Shown here: one piece after another, positions 20,764-32,731 of the stretch
How positions within the stretch are numbered: position 1 is the first letter of the stretch
Layout: each line of letters begins with the position of its first letter
Source of the DNA: Zygnema cylindricum
Taxonomy: Eukaryota > Streptophyta > Zygnematophyceae > Zygnematales > Zygnemataceae
Length of the DNA: 64,000 bases
Direction of reading: 5' to 3'
Assembly: GCA_037447655.1 (NCBI GenBank)
Contig: JBBHKE010001177.1
Coordinates: 59,199 to 123,198, forward strand
Translations under genes and position numbers: made by a program
Notes under the pieces: generated by a model
Told to the model about the DNA's origin: nothing
Seen by the model: the letters and a program-made list of their open reading frames with translations, nothing else
Databases searched by the model: none

Positions 20764-23700
20764 CCACTCTTAAGGTGACCAAGCTCACCAAGCAAAGACT
20801 TGACCCACATCAATTCTTTTACAGCAGAGCAAGAGGCCATATACTCAGCCTCCATGGTGGACTGAGCAATAACCTTTTGCTGTTTGCTACTCCAACAGCA
20901 AGCCCCATCACCCACATATAATACATATCCAGAAGTACATCTCCTCATCGGAGCATCACCATAACTGGCATCACTCCAAGTAGTGATGTCAGTATTCTCC
21001 CCACCCAAATGCAACCATAGATCTCTAGTTCCTACCAAGTATCTAAGGACTCTCTTAGCTGCCTCCCAATCCTTCTTAGTGGGAGCATTTAGACTTCTAC
21101 TCAGCACTCCTACAGCTGCAGCTAAATCCGGCCGGGTACAATTCATAAAATAGATTAGACTTCCCACTACTTGCCTGTAAGGAATAGTCTGCATGAACTT
21201 CTGTTCATCAGGAGATAATTCCTCGTCTAAGACTATGACTCCTTCTTCCTCACTCCCCTCACTTCCCTTCTTCAACTCCATTGGAGTTGTACAACTATTA
21301 GCTTTATCCATTTGAAATTTTTCAAGCATGTTCCCTATTGCTTCTTTTTGAGTCAATCTTATAATTTTCCTTTTTCGGTCTCTCTCTACTTGAATTCCCA
21401 AAATATATCTTGCTTCTCCCATATCCTTCATTTCAAATCTCCCCTTAAGATCGGTTTTCAGTTTGTTAATTTTTTCCATTGATTTACTTAATACAAGCAA
21501 ATCATCAACATAAATTGCAATAAATATCAAACCTTCCTCATCTTCGAAAACATAGATTGAGTGATCTGAGCTGATCCGAATATATCCCAGACCGGTAAGA
21601 AACTCATCAAGCTTCTTATTCCATTGTCGAGGTGCCTGTTTCAAACCATAAAGAGATTTAATCAGCCGGCATACCTTACTCTCCTCTCCTTCTTCCACAA
21701 ACCCTTCGGGTTGTCGCATGAAGATCTTCTCTTCCAATTCTCCATGCAAAAAGGCTGTTTTTATGTCCATCTGGTGCACTTCCATGTCTTCCGCCGCCGC
21801 TAAACTGAGAAGTATGCGGACGGAGGGAAATCTGACCACCGGAGCAAAGGTTTCCTCGTAGTCAATTCCTTCCTTTTGTGTAAATCCCTTTGCCACTAAT
21901 CTGGCCTTGTAGCGCTCGATTGTGTTATCTGGGTTCAGTTTTAGTTTGAAAACCCACTTACAACCGATTGGTTTTCGGTTAGGTGGACAGTCCACCAGCT
22001 CCCAAGTATCGGCTGCCATGATTGAAGCCATCTCCTCATTGATGGCTGTCTTCCATCGGTTTCTTTCTGGACAAGTCATCGCCTCTCCATAAGTTTGAGG
22101 TTCATCTTGATGAGATAGTTTAGTTACCTTGTTAATAACCTGTTTTTCTTGCAGTCTTTTGCTACTTCTCCTCCCCCCCTCAAAATCTGAGGCCGGAATA
22201 GATGGTTCTCGTGGATTCTTTCGAACAAACTCGGCTTCTCCCCTATCCCTTGATTCCGAATCAATTTCCACCACGTCTTCCGCTTCGAGTAGAGTTGTCA
22301 CTGGAGTTTCCACAGCCGAGTCCTTTTCGGTCTGATTTGTTCCTGCAAGAATGTCATCTTCTCTAAAACCTGGATAGTTAGGAAGCTCAAAGTCATCGGA
22401 ATTTTCTGACTCAAATCTGATTTTTACTGACTTCGTATATTTGAAGGGATCTACAGACTTTCCTTCATCCATAACTACTAGATGCTTTACTAAGATTATA
22501 TCTTCCCTTTTTAGATCATAAACTCTATATCCTTTAACATCTTCATCATATCCTAATAAGTATCCTGGTTTTCCTTTAGGATCTAGCTTCCAATTGGACC
22601 GATCAGTATCTAGACTGAACACTTGACTGCCGAAAACCTTTAAGTGAGATATGTCTGGTTTCCGGCCTGTCCATCTCTCATAAGGTGTTTGATCTTTTAT
22701 AGCTGAAGTAAGAACTCTATTCTTGAGGTAATTAGCACAGTTCATTGCTTCTGCCCAAAACCTTTTCCCTATCCTTTTATCTGACAACATACTTCTAGCA
22801 CTATCACTTAGTGTTCTATTTAACCTCTCAGCTACCCCATTCTGTTCAGGATTTTCTGGAACTGTCTTTTGGTGTTGAACCCCATCTTCCCTCAGAAAAT
22901 CCTCAAACTGGTTAGAAGTATACTCTCCACCATTGTCACTCCTTACTCTCTTGATTGGAGTTTCATGGAGTTTTTCGCTCCATGCTTTATATTGTCTAAA
23001 ACAATTCTCAGCTTCGGACTTGTTTTTCAAAAAATATACCCGGGAATACCGAGACCAATCATCAGTTATAGTCATCATAAATCTCTTCCCCCCCGGTGAG
23101 GGTACTTTAGCCGGTCCCCAAATATCTGTGTGTACTAGATCTAGAATTTTTTCTCCCTTATAGGTGGCTGACTTAGGAAAGGGTAATCTGTGTGCTTTAC
23201 CTTGAGCACATCCACTACAATCACTTATATCATCACTCTCACTGAACTGAATCCCTTCCACCACTCCCATCTTTTTCATCTCTCTTAACTTATCTAGATT
23301 CACATGCCCAAGCCTCTTATGCCACATCATAATATCATGAACACCAGCATAATAAAGTTTCTTCTTTTCATTACTTAAGATCAGCCTAAACATCCCATGG
23401 CTACCTTTCTCAGCAATGAAATAGACATCATCCTCAAAACTAGCAGTAAAGACTCCTTCCCTAGTGCTAGTAAAAAAACCCTTATCATCTAATACTGATG
23501 TAGAGATAAGATTTTTGTTCAGCTCCGGAATAAACAATACATCGGAGAATGTTAATATGGATGTCTTTCCTTCCACTAACACTTTTAGATCTACCGATCC
23601 TACAAGAGTAGTGGTGACTATCCTCCCATCCCCGTACTCTATCTCTACGGTGGGAATCTTTCTTATCTTAGTGAACAGGTGTCTATCCTTACACATGTGC

Positions 23701-24875
23701 ATGGAGGCACCTGAATCTACAATCCAGCCTGCTTCACCTTTCAATCCACCGTACGCACATTTCTGCCTCCGTGGAATTTCGACCTCATTTTTCGCCTCCA
23801 ACTCCTCATCCAAAAGGAGCTCATCGTCCTCGTCCTCGGATTCAGCCTCAAGTACCTGTGTGACAAGGGCCTTTTTCTTTCCTCTCGAGGTACCACCGGT
23901 CTGCCCCTCCTTTAACCGAAGCTCGGTTAGCTTAGTGCACTCTGCCATATAGTGCCCCGGTTTCTTACAAAAATGACATAGTCCTTTGGGAGCCCTTGGT
24001 TCGAACTCATCGGCCGGTTTTTTCTGCTCCCTACCCCCATAGTTTCCGACCGGTTTTCGGGAATCCCTGTTCCTCCAATCAGTCGCTGTTGCCAAGGCTT
24101 GGCCACTCTTTCCTCCCCTTCGGATCTCAATTGTATTCTCTTGAACGAGGATCATTCCTACCACTGAGTTCCATATCCACCTTGAGTCAGGCAAGTCCTG
24201 CACACGGTAAACTATGTTCACGAACTCATCAGGTAACTTCATCAGTAAACAGTTAACCTTTTCTTTTTCACTCAAATCTTTTCCCGCACTCTGTAGCTCC
24301 ATGAAGAGTGTAGCAAGCTCATTGCAAAAATCCAACATATTTCCCCCTTTGTATACATACTCCTTAACTTTCTGATCAGCCAACTGTTGTTGCTGAATCG
24401 TACCACTTCGGTACATCTCTATAAGAGCCATCCAAAGATCGGATGCCCTTTCTACCTGCAAATGAGGACATGCAAGTCCTTGAGTGAGATGGCGTAGGAT
24501 GAAGTGCTTTGCCGCCATATTGTTGAAGTCCCAGGTTTCAGTATCATTCTCCTCGTTCCTCGGAATAGGTGACATGAATGCTAAACCAGTTGCTATTGGT
24601 GTGGTCGCCTCCTTCTCCTTTCCTTTGTCCACCACCTCTCCTTCCTTTGTTTCCTCCGTTGAAGGTGAATCCTCTTTCCTGGTTAATCTGCTTCCTCCAA
24701 ACCCTGGAGGAATTCCAAGACTTGATGGACGCCCCAATCGTCCACTCACTATCCCCCAAAACCTTTTTTCGCATAGAGCTCCTATCATCATACTTTCCCA
24801 GTATATGAAGCCAGTTCCATTAAAGATTGGTACCCTAGAGGGTGGGCCCATAACCTGTAACTCTGAGACCTCCAT
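20658..24875 (-). CDS. Ty1/copia gag-pol polyprotein, uninterrupted (1405 aa), chimeric C-terminus
   Basis: This is a retrotransposon polyprotein for particle formation, processing, integration and reverse transcription. Gag fills residues 1-300, and the CCHC zinc knuckle is C300, C303, H308, C313. The protease DSGA is at 387-390. GAG-pre-integrase covers about 518-565 with CSGC at 553-556. The integrase triad is D584, D647 and E683 (D,D-35-E). The RT has MDIKTAF around 1036-1042 and YVDD at 1122-1125. RNase H holds SDASYGD and MEAEYMAS. The last 30 or so residues are read from unrelated flanking DNA after HLKSG, so RNase H is incomplete. The start ATG lies in the LTR; codons 7-11 are the primer site. 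Confidence 0.93.
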   Translation of the reverse strand: MEVSELQVMGPPSRVPIFNGTGFIYWESMMIGALCEKRFWGIVSGRLGRPSSLGIPPGFGGSRLTRKEDSPSTEETKEGEVVDKGKEKEATTPIATGLAFMSPIPRNEENDTETWDFNNMAAKHFILRHLTQGLACPHLQVERASDLWMALIEMYRSGTIQQQQLADQKVKEYVYKGGNMLDFCNELATLFMELQSAGKDLSEKEKVNCLLMKLPDEFVNIVYRVQDLPDSRWIWNSVVGMILVQENTIEIRRGGKSGQALATATDWRNRDSRKPVGNYGGREQKKPADEFEPRAPKGLCHFCKKPGHYMAECTKLTELRLKEGQTGGTSRGKKKALVTQVLEAESEDEDDELLLDEELEAKNEVEIPRRQKCAYGGLKGEAGWIVDSGASMHMCKDRHLFTKIRKIPTVEIEYGDGRIVTTTLVGSVDLKVLVEGKTSILTFSDVLFIPELNKNLISTSVLDDKGFFTSTREGVFTASFEDDVYFIAEKGSHGMFRLILSNEKKKLYYAGVHDIMMWHKRLGHVNLDKLREMKKMGVVEGIQFSESDDISDCSGCAQGKAHRLPFPKSATYKGEKILDLVHTDIWGPAKVPSPGGKRFMMTITDDWSRYSRVYFLKNKSEAENCFRQYKAWSEKLHETPIKRVRSDNGGEYTSNQFEDFLREDGVQHQKTVPENPEQNGVAERLNRTLSDSARSMLSDKRIGKRFWAEAMNCANYLKNRVLTSAIKDQTPYERWTGRKPDISHLKVFGSQVFSLDTDRSNWKLDPKGKPGYLLGYDEDVKGYRVYDLKREDIILVKHLVVMDEGKSVDPFKYTKSVKIRFESENSDDFELPNYPGFREDDILAGTNQTEKDSAVETPVTTLLEAEDVVEIDSESRDRGEAEFVRKNPREPSIPASDFEGGRRSSKRLQEKQVINKVTKLSHQDEPQTYGEAMTCPERNRWKTAINEEMASIMAADTWELVDCPPNRKPIGCKWVFKLKLNPDNTIERYKARLVAKGFTQKEGIDYEETFAPVVRFPSVRILLSLAAAEDMEVHQMDIKTAFLHGELEEKIFMRQPEGFVEEGEESKVCRLIKSLYGLKQAPRQWNKKLDEFLTGLGYIRISSDHSIYVFEDEEGLIFIAIYVDDLLVLSKSMEKINKLKTDLKGRFEMKDMGEARYILGIQVERDRKRKIIRLTQKEAIGNMLEKFQMDKANSCTTPMELKKGSEGSEEEGVIVLDEELSPDEQKFMQTIPYRQVVGSLIYFMNCTRPDLAAAVGVLSRSLNAPTKKDWEAAKRVLRYLVGTRDLWLHLGGENTDITTWSDASYGDAPMRRCTSGYVLYVGDGACCWSSKQQKVIAQSTMEAEYMASCSAVKELMWVKSLLGELGHLKSGFSQKQFYRNKTSTKNPTFLKLTQQFPNLKTFQIF
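24841..24855 (-). other. primer binding site, internal initiator tRNA-Met type (E3)
   Basis: On the minus strand it reads GGTTATGGGCCCACC, identical to E1. It directly follows the LTR end ..GAGTTACA. It is a perfect 15-base complement of the plant initiator tRNA-Met anticodon arm. Confidence 0.75.
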
Positions 24876-25897
24876 AAGTCCTCAGAGTGGACAGCTTCCA
24901 AGAAGCCTCTAGGATAATCCTGACCCCTTTGTGATTAAGCAAAGATAACTGCCACCCTGGCAGACAAAAACGCTGACCAACTTCACCCCTGTGAAGACAA
25001 GACTCCCCTGAGTCGATAGCAAAAAGAATCTTTGAATTTGCTCCCCTGAGCAGTAAGTTATGGGGGGTCAAAGTTGACCTTTTATACAGAAGCTCTCTGG
25101 GAGAGGGGGTCCTATCTTCTAATTTTTCTAAGTCCTATCTCTCTCACAGACTCTATCTACTGATGTACGGAACCAATCAGAATTGAGTTCCGTACGTAAA
25201 AGTACAGCCGCCGGTGTACTTTATGTACGGACATTGTACAACATGGCCAAAATGTCGACACATGTCAAATCCGGATTCGGTGCCATGATCTCCGGAGATT
25301 CTACGATCCAACGGAATTTCGCCACGCGTCATCCGATGTGGCGATGGCCACAAACCGCCGAAATCTTCCTCCGTGATCTCGGCGCTAATCCCGGCCGTCC
25401 GATTAAATTCAGATTTAATCGTGGCCGTAATAAATACATGCGCGGTATTTATTTCACTTCCGAAACAAATGCGCGGTATTGATTCGTAATTCGTACTATC
25501 ATTCGTACCGGATCTATGCATCCCGTAAATCGTAACAGTTAAATGAATTATCATACGTATTCTAATTTATATAATTATAAAACTACATAATACGTAATAC
25601 TACTTCTAGATCTAACGGCTAAGGCTACCGGCTATTTCCTATCTGCCGGCCGGCAGGTACAAGGATCAAATCCTGCCGCCGGCACATTCCTTTTAAATAA
25701 ATAAATAAATCCTAGTATAAAATTCCCGTAAACCTCAGGATAGCCAAGGTAGCCATGGCTCTAGCTTCCTCTCCAATTTCTCAGTGACTGCGACAAGTTT
25801 GAGATTTGGAGAGAGAAGTTAGAGGTAGACTGCCTCGGCTTCTTTCTATATTTCTATTCAGACCTAGAAAATACTAATAAAACCATTAGTTTCTACA
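24856..25897 (-). repeat. E3 5' LTR-A (1042 bp)
   Basis: In its own orientation it reads TGTAGAAACTAATGG to GAGTTACA. The gag ATG is in its last 20 bases. The tRNA-like block is at about 25610-25690 on the plus strand. The bases after 25897 are LTR-B sequence of E4. Confidence 0.9.
25078..25086 (-). promoter_or_regulatory. TATA box of LTR-A (E3)
   Basis: The minus strand reads TATAAAAGG about 220 bp before the LTR end, at the same relative place as TATAAATA in LTR-B. It is the likely core promoter of E3. Confidence 0.55.
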
Positions 25898-26858
25898 CAG
25901 TTTGCCTCCACCTCCTCTCTCTAGCCCCCATACTTGTTGTAGTCACTGAAGGATAGAGAGGGTGGTTGATCCATGGCTGCCTAGTCAAACAGGCAATTAT
26001 TTTTAGTAGGTTACTCTAAGAATATATATAACGGACTCGTGATTTGATCCCGGTACCTACCGGTCGTCAGACTAACCGAGAGCCGTCAACTCTATCCTAT
26101 TAAACTAGGATCAACGCTAAATGCTATAGTATGTGACAGATATACGTACATTGAGAAAGGAACAAATTCATTTAGCTAAAACTGGATACGGCTTGCACAG
26201 ATACAGTTTTATTAATGTACGAAGTACGACATCATTTCAAAACTAATACCACGCATGTTTTTGGCAACGAAACAAATATCGCGCAAGTATTTATAACGGC
26301 TACGATTGCGTCTCATTGTGAATCCGACGGCGCACATCATCGCCGAAATCTCGGAGTGGTCACCTTGGCGTTTTGTGACATGGCATGACCTGGAGCCGCG
26401 TGGAGAGATGACATTTGGTCATAGGAATTCTGAGGAATGTACGGACGAGTAAAAAGCAGACACGCGTCAGCTTAATAGCCTTGTCGTACATAGGCCGTAC
26501 AAAAGGTACACCGACAGTAGTATATTTGGTACGGTACATTAATCTGATTGGTCCGTACTTCAGAAGATAGAAGTTATAAGAGGGAATCAGGACTTAGAAA
26601 TTTTTGGTAGGTAGTCACCTCTCCCTTTGAGAGTTTGTACAAATTGGCATTTTTACTGCCTCATAACTTATTGGCTGGTTGGTCGTTTTCAGTGATTCTT
26701 TTTGCTACGGACTCACAGGAGTCCAAGCTGCACAGGGGTGCTGTTAAAATGCCAGTTTGCCTTTTTGGGCAGCAGTGGTTGTGGCTTCAAGTGGGTTAGT
26801 TAAATGCTATCTAGAGGCTTCTTGAATTCTGTAGTCCAATGGAGGACACGGAATTGCA
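25898..26858 (+). repeat. E4 5' LTR-B, 5'-truncated
   Basis: It aligns with LTR-B from about base 75 (GCCTCCACC) to GAATTGCA. The first bases are missing at the junction with E3. The antisense tRNA-like block is about 26040-26105. The gag ATG is at 26839. Confidence 0.85.
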
Positions 26859-29800
26859 GGTTATAGGCCCACCCTCTAGGGTGCCCACCTTCAATGGATT
26901 TGGGTTCATCTATTGGGAAGCCATGATGATGGGAGCTTTGTGTGAAAAAAGATACTGGGGTATCGTCAGTGGATAAAGTGAAACGTCCACCTTCGGGAAC
27001 TCCACTGGATTTGGATGAGTAAGGTTTCCTGTAGCAACGGTTGCCTCAGCGGAAGAGGCAGATGATGGGGACAGCAGTGTGTCCAAAAAGGAGAAAGGGA
27101 AGGAGACACCCCTTACTCCTATTGCCACAGTACCAGGAGCGGCGACGTTAAGACCACGGAGAACGATACTCAAATGTGGGAGGATGTACACATGGTTGCC
27201 AAGAACTTCATTCTCATGCATCTCACTCAAGCTTTAGCCTCACCTCATCTTCACATTTACAAAGCCGAGGAGTTGTGGGTGAGTTTGGTGGAGATTTATA
27301 GAGCTGGAACTATTTAGGAGCTCCAGTTGGCTGAGCAAAAGCTAGTGAGTTACACTTACAAAGGAGGAAAGATGTTAGATTACTGTATTGATCTTTCTTG
27401 TTTGTATATGGAGATGGAAAGTGCCAGGTGGACAGGTACACTGAAAATGAAAGTTAACACTCTTATCATGAAGTTACCAGATGAGTTTGAAAACATAGTG
27501 TATCGAGTACAAAAAATGCCTGATAGTTCATGGAAATGGAACACAGTGGTCAGGATGATACTTGTGCAGGAAAACACAATAGAGATTAGGAGAGGAGGAA
27601 AGAGCATTCAAGCTCTAGCAGCAGGAGGGGACTGATGGGGGAAGGATCCGAAGAAACCGTACAAAGGGGAAAGAGATCATTCTGGAGGACCGAGGCCCCC
27701 AAAGGGTCTTTGTCATTTTTGCAAAAAGCCGTGCACTTCATCATAGATGTTGTCAAGCTGAGGGGGTTTTTCCGGAGGGAAGAAAAAGGCACTTGTGGTT
27801 ACAAAAGTGACAGGAGAAACCGAGGATGAGTCCTCTGAGGAGGAGGGGGAGCTTCTTCTTAACGAGAGTCTGGAGGAGAAGGAGATCCCTCAGAGACAAA
27901 AGTGTGCCCTTGTAGCAATTCGGGAAGCTCCACAGGAAGGATGGATTATCGACTCAGGTGCATCCATGCATATGTGTCGTGATAAAGAACTCTTCACTAA
28001 GTTAAGGAAAATCCCTAATGTAGAGATAGAGTATGGGGATCACTACAGATCTAGTGGGATCAGTAGATCTAAAAGTCTTAGTGGAGGGTAAAACTTCTAT
28101 ATTGACATTCTCAGATGTACTCTACATTCCTCAGCTAAGTAAAAATCTTGTCTCTAGGTCTGTGTTACATGACAAAGAGTTTGATACCTTCACTCGAAAG
28201 GGAGTCTTTACAGCTAAGTATGGGGATGAAGTTTACTTCACGGCAGATAAGGGTAACCAAGGAATGTTTAGGCTCAACCTGAGTAATGAAAAGAAGAATG
28301 CTTATTATGTTGGTGTTCCTAAGATGATGATTTGGCATAAGCGGTTGGGGCATATACATTTTGATAGGTTGAGGGAAATGAAAAAGCTTGGAGTAGTAGA
28401 AGGCATGTAGTTTGGGGATAATGAAATGATGGATGATTGTAGTGGTTGTGCTCAAGGTAAGGCTCACAGACTTCCCTTTCCCAAAACTGCAACATATAGA
28501 GGTGAGAAAGTACTAGATCTGGTCCACATAGATATATGGGGACCAGCAAGAGTACCTTCGGTTGGGGGGAAGAGGTATATGCTTACAATTACTGATGATT
28601 GTTCCAAATATTCCAGAGTCTACTTCTTAAAAACAAAGTCTGAAACACCAAAGTACTTTAAAGAATACAAAGTCTAGAGTGAGAAGTTGCACGGAACCCC
28701 CATTAAACGAATAAGGAGTGATAATGGGGGGGAGTACACCTCTAACCAGTTTGAGGAATACCTGAGAGATGAGGGAGTTCAACATCATAAAACTATACCA
28801 AATAATCCATAACAAAATGGGGTAGCTGAGAGGTTTAACCGGACTTTGGGAGATAGTGTATGCAGCATGTTGGTAGATAAGAAAATAGGATGAAGATTTT
28901 GGGCAGAAGTCATGAACTGTGCTAACTACATTAAGAATAGAATCTTCACAATATTTGTTAAAGGATGACCCCTTATGAGAGATGGGCTGGAAGGAAACTG
29001 AATATTTCTCACTTGAAAGTATTCGGTAGTCAAGTTTACAGTCTTGACACAGATAAGAAAAACTGGAAACTAGATGCTAAAGGGAAACCGTGATATTTTG
29101 TGGGATATGATAAGATGTCAATGGATATTCGGTCTATGACTTAGATAAACAAGATATTATTCTTGTAAAGCATCTAGTTGTCATGGATGAAGGGAATTCT
29201 TTTGATCCCTTCAAATACACTAAGAAAATCAGAATCAGTTTTTAGTCCGAGAGTGAGGAGGACTTAGATCTTCCTAGAAGGGACATTAGTGAAAACGTGA
29301 TTGCAGATTCAGGGGAGATCAAAGATGGGGGAGATATTTCAGAACCCCCTCATATTTCTACACACTCTGAAGAGAGAGAGGAAGAGGAGCCAGGTTCGAC
29401 TTCTATGGATAGGGGAGATCAAAAGACTGTGCGGAGGAATCCAAGAGTTCCCTCCATTCCAGCTTCGGGCTTTGAGGGAGGACGGAGGAGCAGCAAAAGA
29501 CTACAAGAAAAACAGATTGCTCACAAGGTAACAAAGCTATTTCACCTAGATGAGCCTCAATCATACTCGGAGGCAATGGACAGTCCGGAGAGAGATAGAT
29601 GGGTCAAAGCGGTAAATGATGAGATGACTTCAATTATGGAAGTTAATACTTGGGAACTGGTGGACTGTCCTCCAGACAAAAAACCTTTCGGGTGCAAATG
29701 GGTATTTAAATTGAAACTGAACCCATATAATACCATTGGGAGATATAAGGCTCGGTTGGTAGCAAAGGGGTTCACCCAAAAAGAAGGGATAGATTATGAG

Positions 29801-31142
29801 GAGACTTTTGCTCCGGTGGTTCGGTTCCCATCTGTAAGGATTCTCCTTAGTCTACCAGCAGCGTAAGACATGGAAATTCACCAGATGGATATCAAGATTG
29901 CTTTCCTCAACGGTGAACTAAAGAAAGAAATCTTTATGAGACAACGAGAGGGATTTATAGAGGAAGGAGAAGAAAGCAAAGTATGCAGACTCATAAAGGC
30001 TTTAGAAAGACTAAAGCATGCTCCTAGACAATGGAACAAGAAATTAGATGAGTATCTCAACAGTCTAGGATATATTCGGATCAGTACTGACCATTCTATT
30101 TATATGTTTGAAGATGAGAATGGTGTGATTTTTATTGCAATTTATGTGGATGATTTGTTGGTGTTAAGTAAATCTATAGAGAAGATCAATAATTTTAAGA
30201 AAGATCTTAGAAGCAGATTTGACATGAACGATTTAGGGGAGGCTAAATATATTTTGGGGATTCAAATGGAAAGAGATATAGGGAAGAGAATAATCAGACT
30301 TACTTAGAAGGAAGCTATCGGAAATATGTTTGAGAAATTTCAGATGGAAAAGGCAAACAGTTGTACCACTCCCATGGACTTGAAGAAAGTAAGTGATGGG
30401 AGTGTAGAAGGAGGAGTGATAATACTAGATGATCAGATGAGTCCAGAAGAGAGAGAGTTTATGAAGTCCATCCATTACAGACACGTGGTAGGAAGTTTGA
30501 TTTACTTTATGAATTGTAATAGGCTGCTCATAGCAGCAGCAATTTGAGTCGTCAGTAGGAGTCTTACTGACCCTAGTTAGAGAGACAGGGAGTTAGCTAA
30601 GAGAGTGATGAGATACCTGGTGGGAACTAGGGATTTATCGTTGCATTTGGGAAGGGAGCACACTCACATCACTACTTAGAGTGATGCCAATTATAGGGAT
30701 ACACCTATAAGAAGATGCACTTCTGGGTATGTGTTGTATGTGGAGGAAGGTGCTTGTTGTTGGAGCAGAAAGTAACAAAAGGTGGTTGCTCAGTCCACTA
30801 TGGAGGCTGAGTATATGGCCTCTTGTTTTGCTGTGAAAGAACTGATGTGGGTCAAGTCTTTGTTGCAAGAACTAGGGTATATTAACAAGGGAGTGCATGA
30901 AGTGTTTTGTGATAATCAGGCTGCAATTGCAATTGCAAGCAATCTAAAACATCATTTCAAGGCTAAACATATGGATATAAGGTTAAGTTTTGTCAGGGAA
31001 AAGGTATAAAATAAAATTGTGAATCTAGTGTACAGGGGTGATGGGGAAATGGTGGCTGATATGATGACAAAACCTAAGCCCTCTCCCAAGCTAAAGTAGT
31101 GTAGAGAAAAATATGGTTTTATGGAGAAACTGAATTAGACTA
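26839..31142 (+). pseudogene. E4 gag-pol, degenerate
   Basis: All domains are present but broken. Gag contains a frameshifted zinc knuckle (about 27710). The protease keeps DSGA (about 27952). GAG-pre-integrase and the zinc motif follow, and the integrase has HIDIWGP, RSDNGGEY and QNGVAERF. The RT (29640-30310) has [24 protein letters not shown] and an intact YVDDLLVL. RNase H (30780-31010) has MEAEYMAS and DNQAAI. Stops and frameshifts occur near 26975, 28408, 28676, 28811, 29864, 30305 and 30546. Confidence 0.9.
26859..26873 (+). other. primer binding site, internal initiator tRNA-Met type (E4)
   Basis: GGTTATAGGCCCACC has one mismatch to the tRNA complement. The change turns the in-frame ATG opposite the anticodon into ATA. 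Confidence 0.68.
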
Positions 31143-31156
31143 GAAAATAAGGGGAG
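31143..31156 (+). other. polypurine tract of E4
   Basis: GAAAATAAGGGGAG is identical to that of E2 and lies immediately before the 3' LTR. Confidence 0.72.
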
Positions 31157-32136
31157 TGCTGAAATCACTAGATTTAGAAAAGGTATTTTCTAGGTCTTAA
31201 TTAGTTAAATTAGCTAAAAAAAAAAGCACAGGCAGCCTGCCTCCACCTCCTCTCTTTAGCCCCCATACTTGTTGTAGTCACTGAAAGAGAGAGAGAGCGG
31301 TGGAGCCATGGTTGCCTTAGCTCCTTTGACAAGGGCTAAAGAGTGACCTAAGTCACTCTCAACCAAAAAGGTTGAGTTCGGTAGGCGAGGCGTAGCCGTC
31401 GGCCCTTACTAGTCTGTCGTAGTAGTCTGTTCTGATACATAGGGTGTGATTGCTATTTAAAAAGTAACTCTAGCATTAATACGACAAACGGAATTACTAA
31501 TAGAAGACATAGAAACCAGTTGGATTTTACAATGCGCACGAAACAAATGTACCAGACATTTGTTTTTGAATGGCTAACATTAAAAGCCAATTTTGATCAG
31601 ACGGCCCGTATCATCACCGAGATCTCGGAATAGCCGCCTTAGCGGTTTTCGGAAGAGACATGACCTAGCTACACGTGGCAAGATATAATTGGGAAGTGGG
31701 AATCCCGAGGAGCATGAGGACGTGTCCAAAGGATACACGCGTCCACTCCATGGCCTTGTTGTACACAAGCCGTACAGAAAGTACATCAGCCTTAGTACCT
31801 TTCTGTACTGTACAGTCTTCCGATAGGTTTGTACATCAGTAGATAGGGGTTATGAGAGGGGTTTAGGACTCAGATGATTGAGGAGGTAGCCGCCTCTCTT
31901 CCAACAAACTTATATAAATATTGGCATCTTTGCCACTTCATAATTAATCGTCGGGTTGGGCGTCTTCAGTGATTCTTTTTGCTGTGGACTGAAGGGAGTC
32001 CAAATTGCACAGGGGAACAGTCAGATTGTAGATTTGCCTGCTTGGGTAGCAGATGTTCTGGTTGAAAGTGGGTTAGTGAAAAGCTACTTAAAGGCTTCCT
32101 AAATTTTGCAGTCCAAGTGGGGGACACAGAATTGTA
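31157..32136 (+). repeat. E4 3' LTR-B (980 bp)
   Basis: It starts TGCTGAAATCACTAG and ends AGAATTGTA, where the final CA has become TA. The T-arm part of the tRNA-like block is deleted near 31395. A TATATAAATA box is at 31911-31920. Confidence 0.88.
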
Positions 32137-32731
32137 GACATCAACCGTAAAACACATTTTTTTCCGTACGCTGGCCAAAGTATCAGCACATCCAAAGTTG
32201 ATCTAAGTGAGAAAAGTCAAGTGAGAAAGCACCTACGCGCAGCAATTTTACTTATATGTGGTTGCTGCAGTTTTGTTACAGGAAACCTTGGCCGGCTGTG
32301 TGAAATGATGTTTTTTTTATAACGGTCGTCGTTCGCAAGCGCTACACTTTTTTAACCGGTCGTTACAATATTTCGCAAGTCAAAATTGTTCATCGGATTG
32401 ACCGTCAAGCATAAACTCAAAGGTACATAACTTGTACTAATCTGTACTTAAAATGTACCTTTTTTTACAAGATGAGGCAAGTCCTACACGTAGCAAAAAT
32501 TGTCTCTGCGATTAGCAATTCCCTTTTTTTATTCTACTTCTACGGCGAATGTCTATTGTAACGGAGAGCTTTTAGTTACCCGACAAAGCTAAACGGGCAC
32601 GCTAGCACTTTTTCCTCTCAAAAAAAGCATTTGACCAATAGAATCTTGTTGTTGTGATCATTTGTTACATACAATAAAATCCGGATTAGATAAGACAACC
32701 TGGACAGCTGGCAGTGCCTTTATCAGCATTC
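32137..32731 (+). mobile_element. fold-back element copy 1, right arm
   Basis: It aligns with 41066-41655 of the second copy: GACATCAACCG, TTGGCCGGC, the CAAGCATAAACTC arm and the outer ACAACCTGGACAGCTGGCAGTGC. It begins directly after E4. It ends near 32730 where E5 starts. It is non-coding. Confidence 0.72.

Larger units (their letters stand above)
20764..25897 (-). mobile_element. E3: A-type copia element with intact gag-pol, 3'-truncated
   Basis: On the minus strand it has the LTR-A (25897 to 24856), primer site, and one long gag-pol frame. Homology to E2 ends at HLKSG of RNase H near 20764. The end of RNase H, the polypurine tract and the 3' LTR are missing. It lies inside the 5' LTR-B of E4. 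It is the youngest-looking element but cannot be autonomous. Confidence 0.88.
25898..32136 (+). mobile_element. E4: B-type copia element, degenerate
   Basis: The layout is 5' LTR-B (start missing), primer site, gag-pol, polypurine tract and 3' LTR-B. It follows E3, which disrupts its 5' LTR. The bases after the 3' LTR (GACAT..) are the centre of a fold-back element, so E4 had inserted there. Confidence 0.88.

Noticed and set aside
23464-24912. Plus-strand frames of 162 and 142 codons
   Set aside because: Antisense shadows of the intact gag-pol frame of E3.
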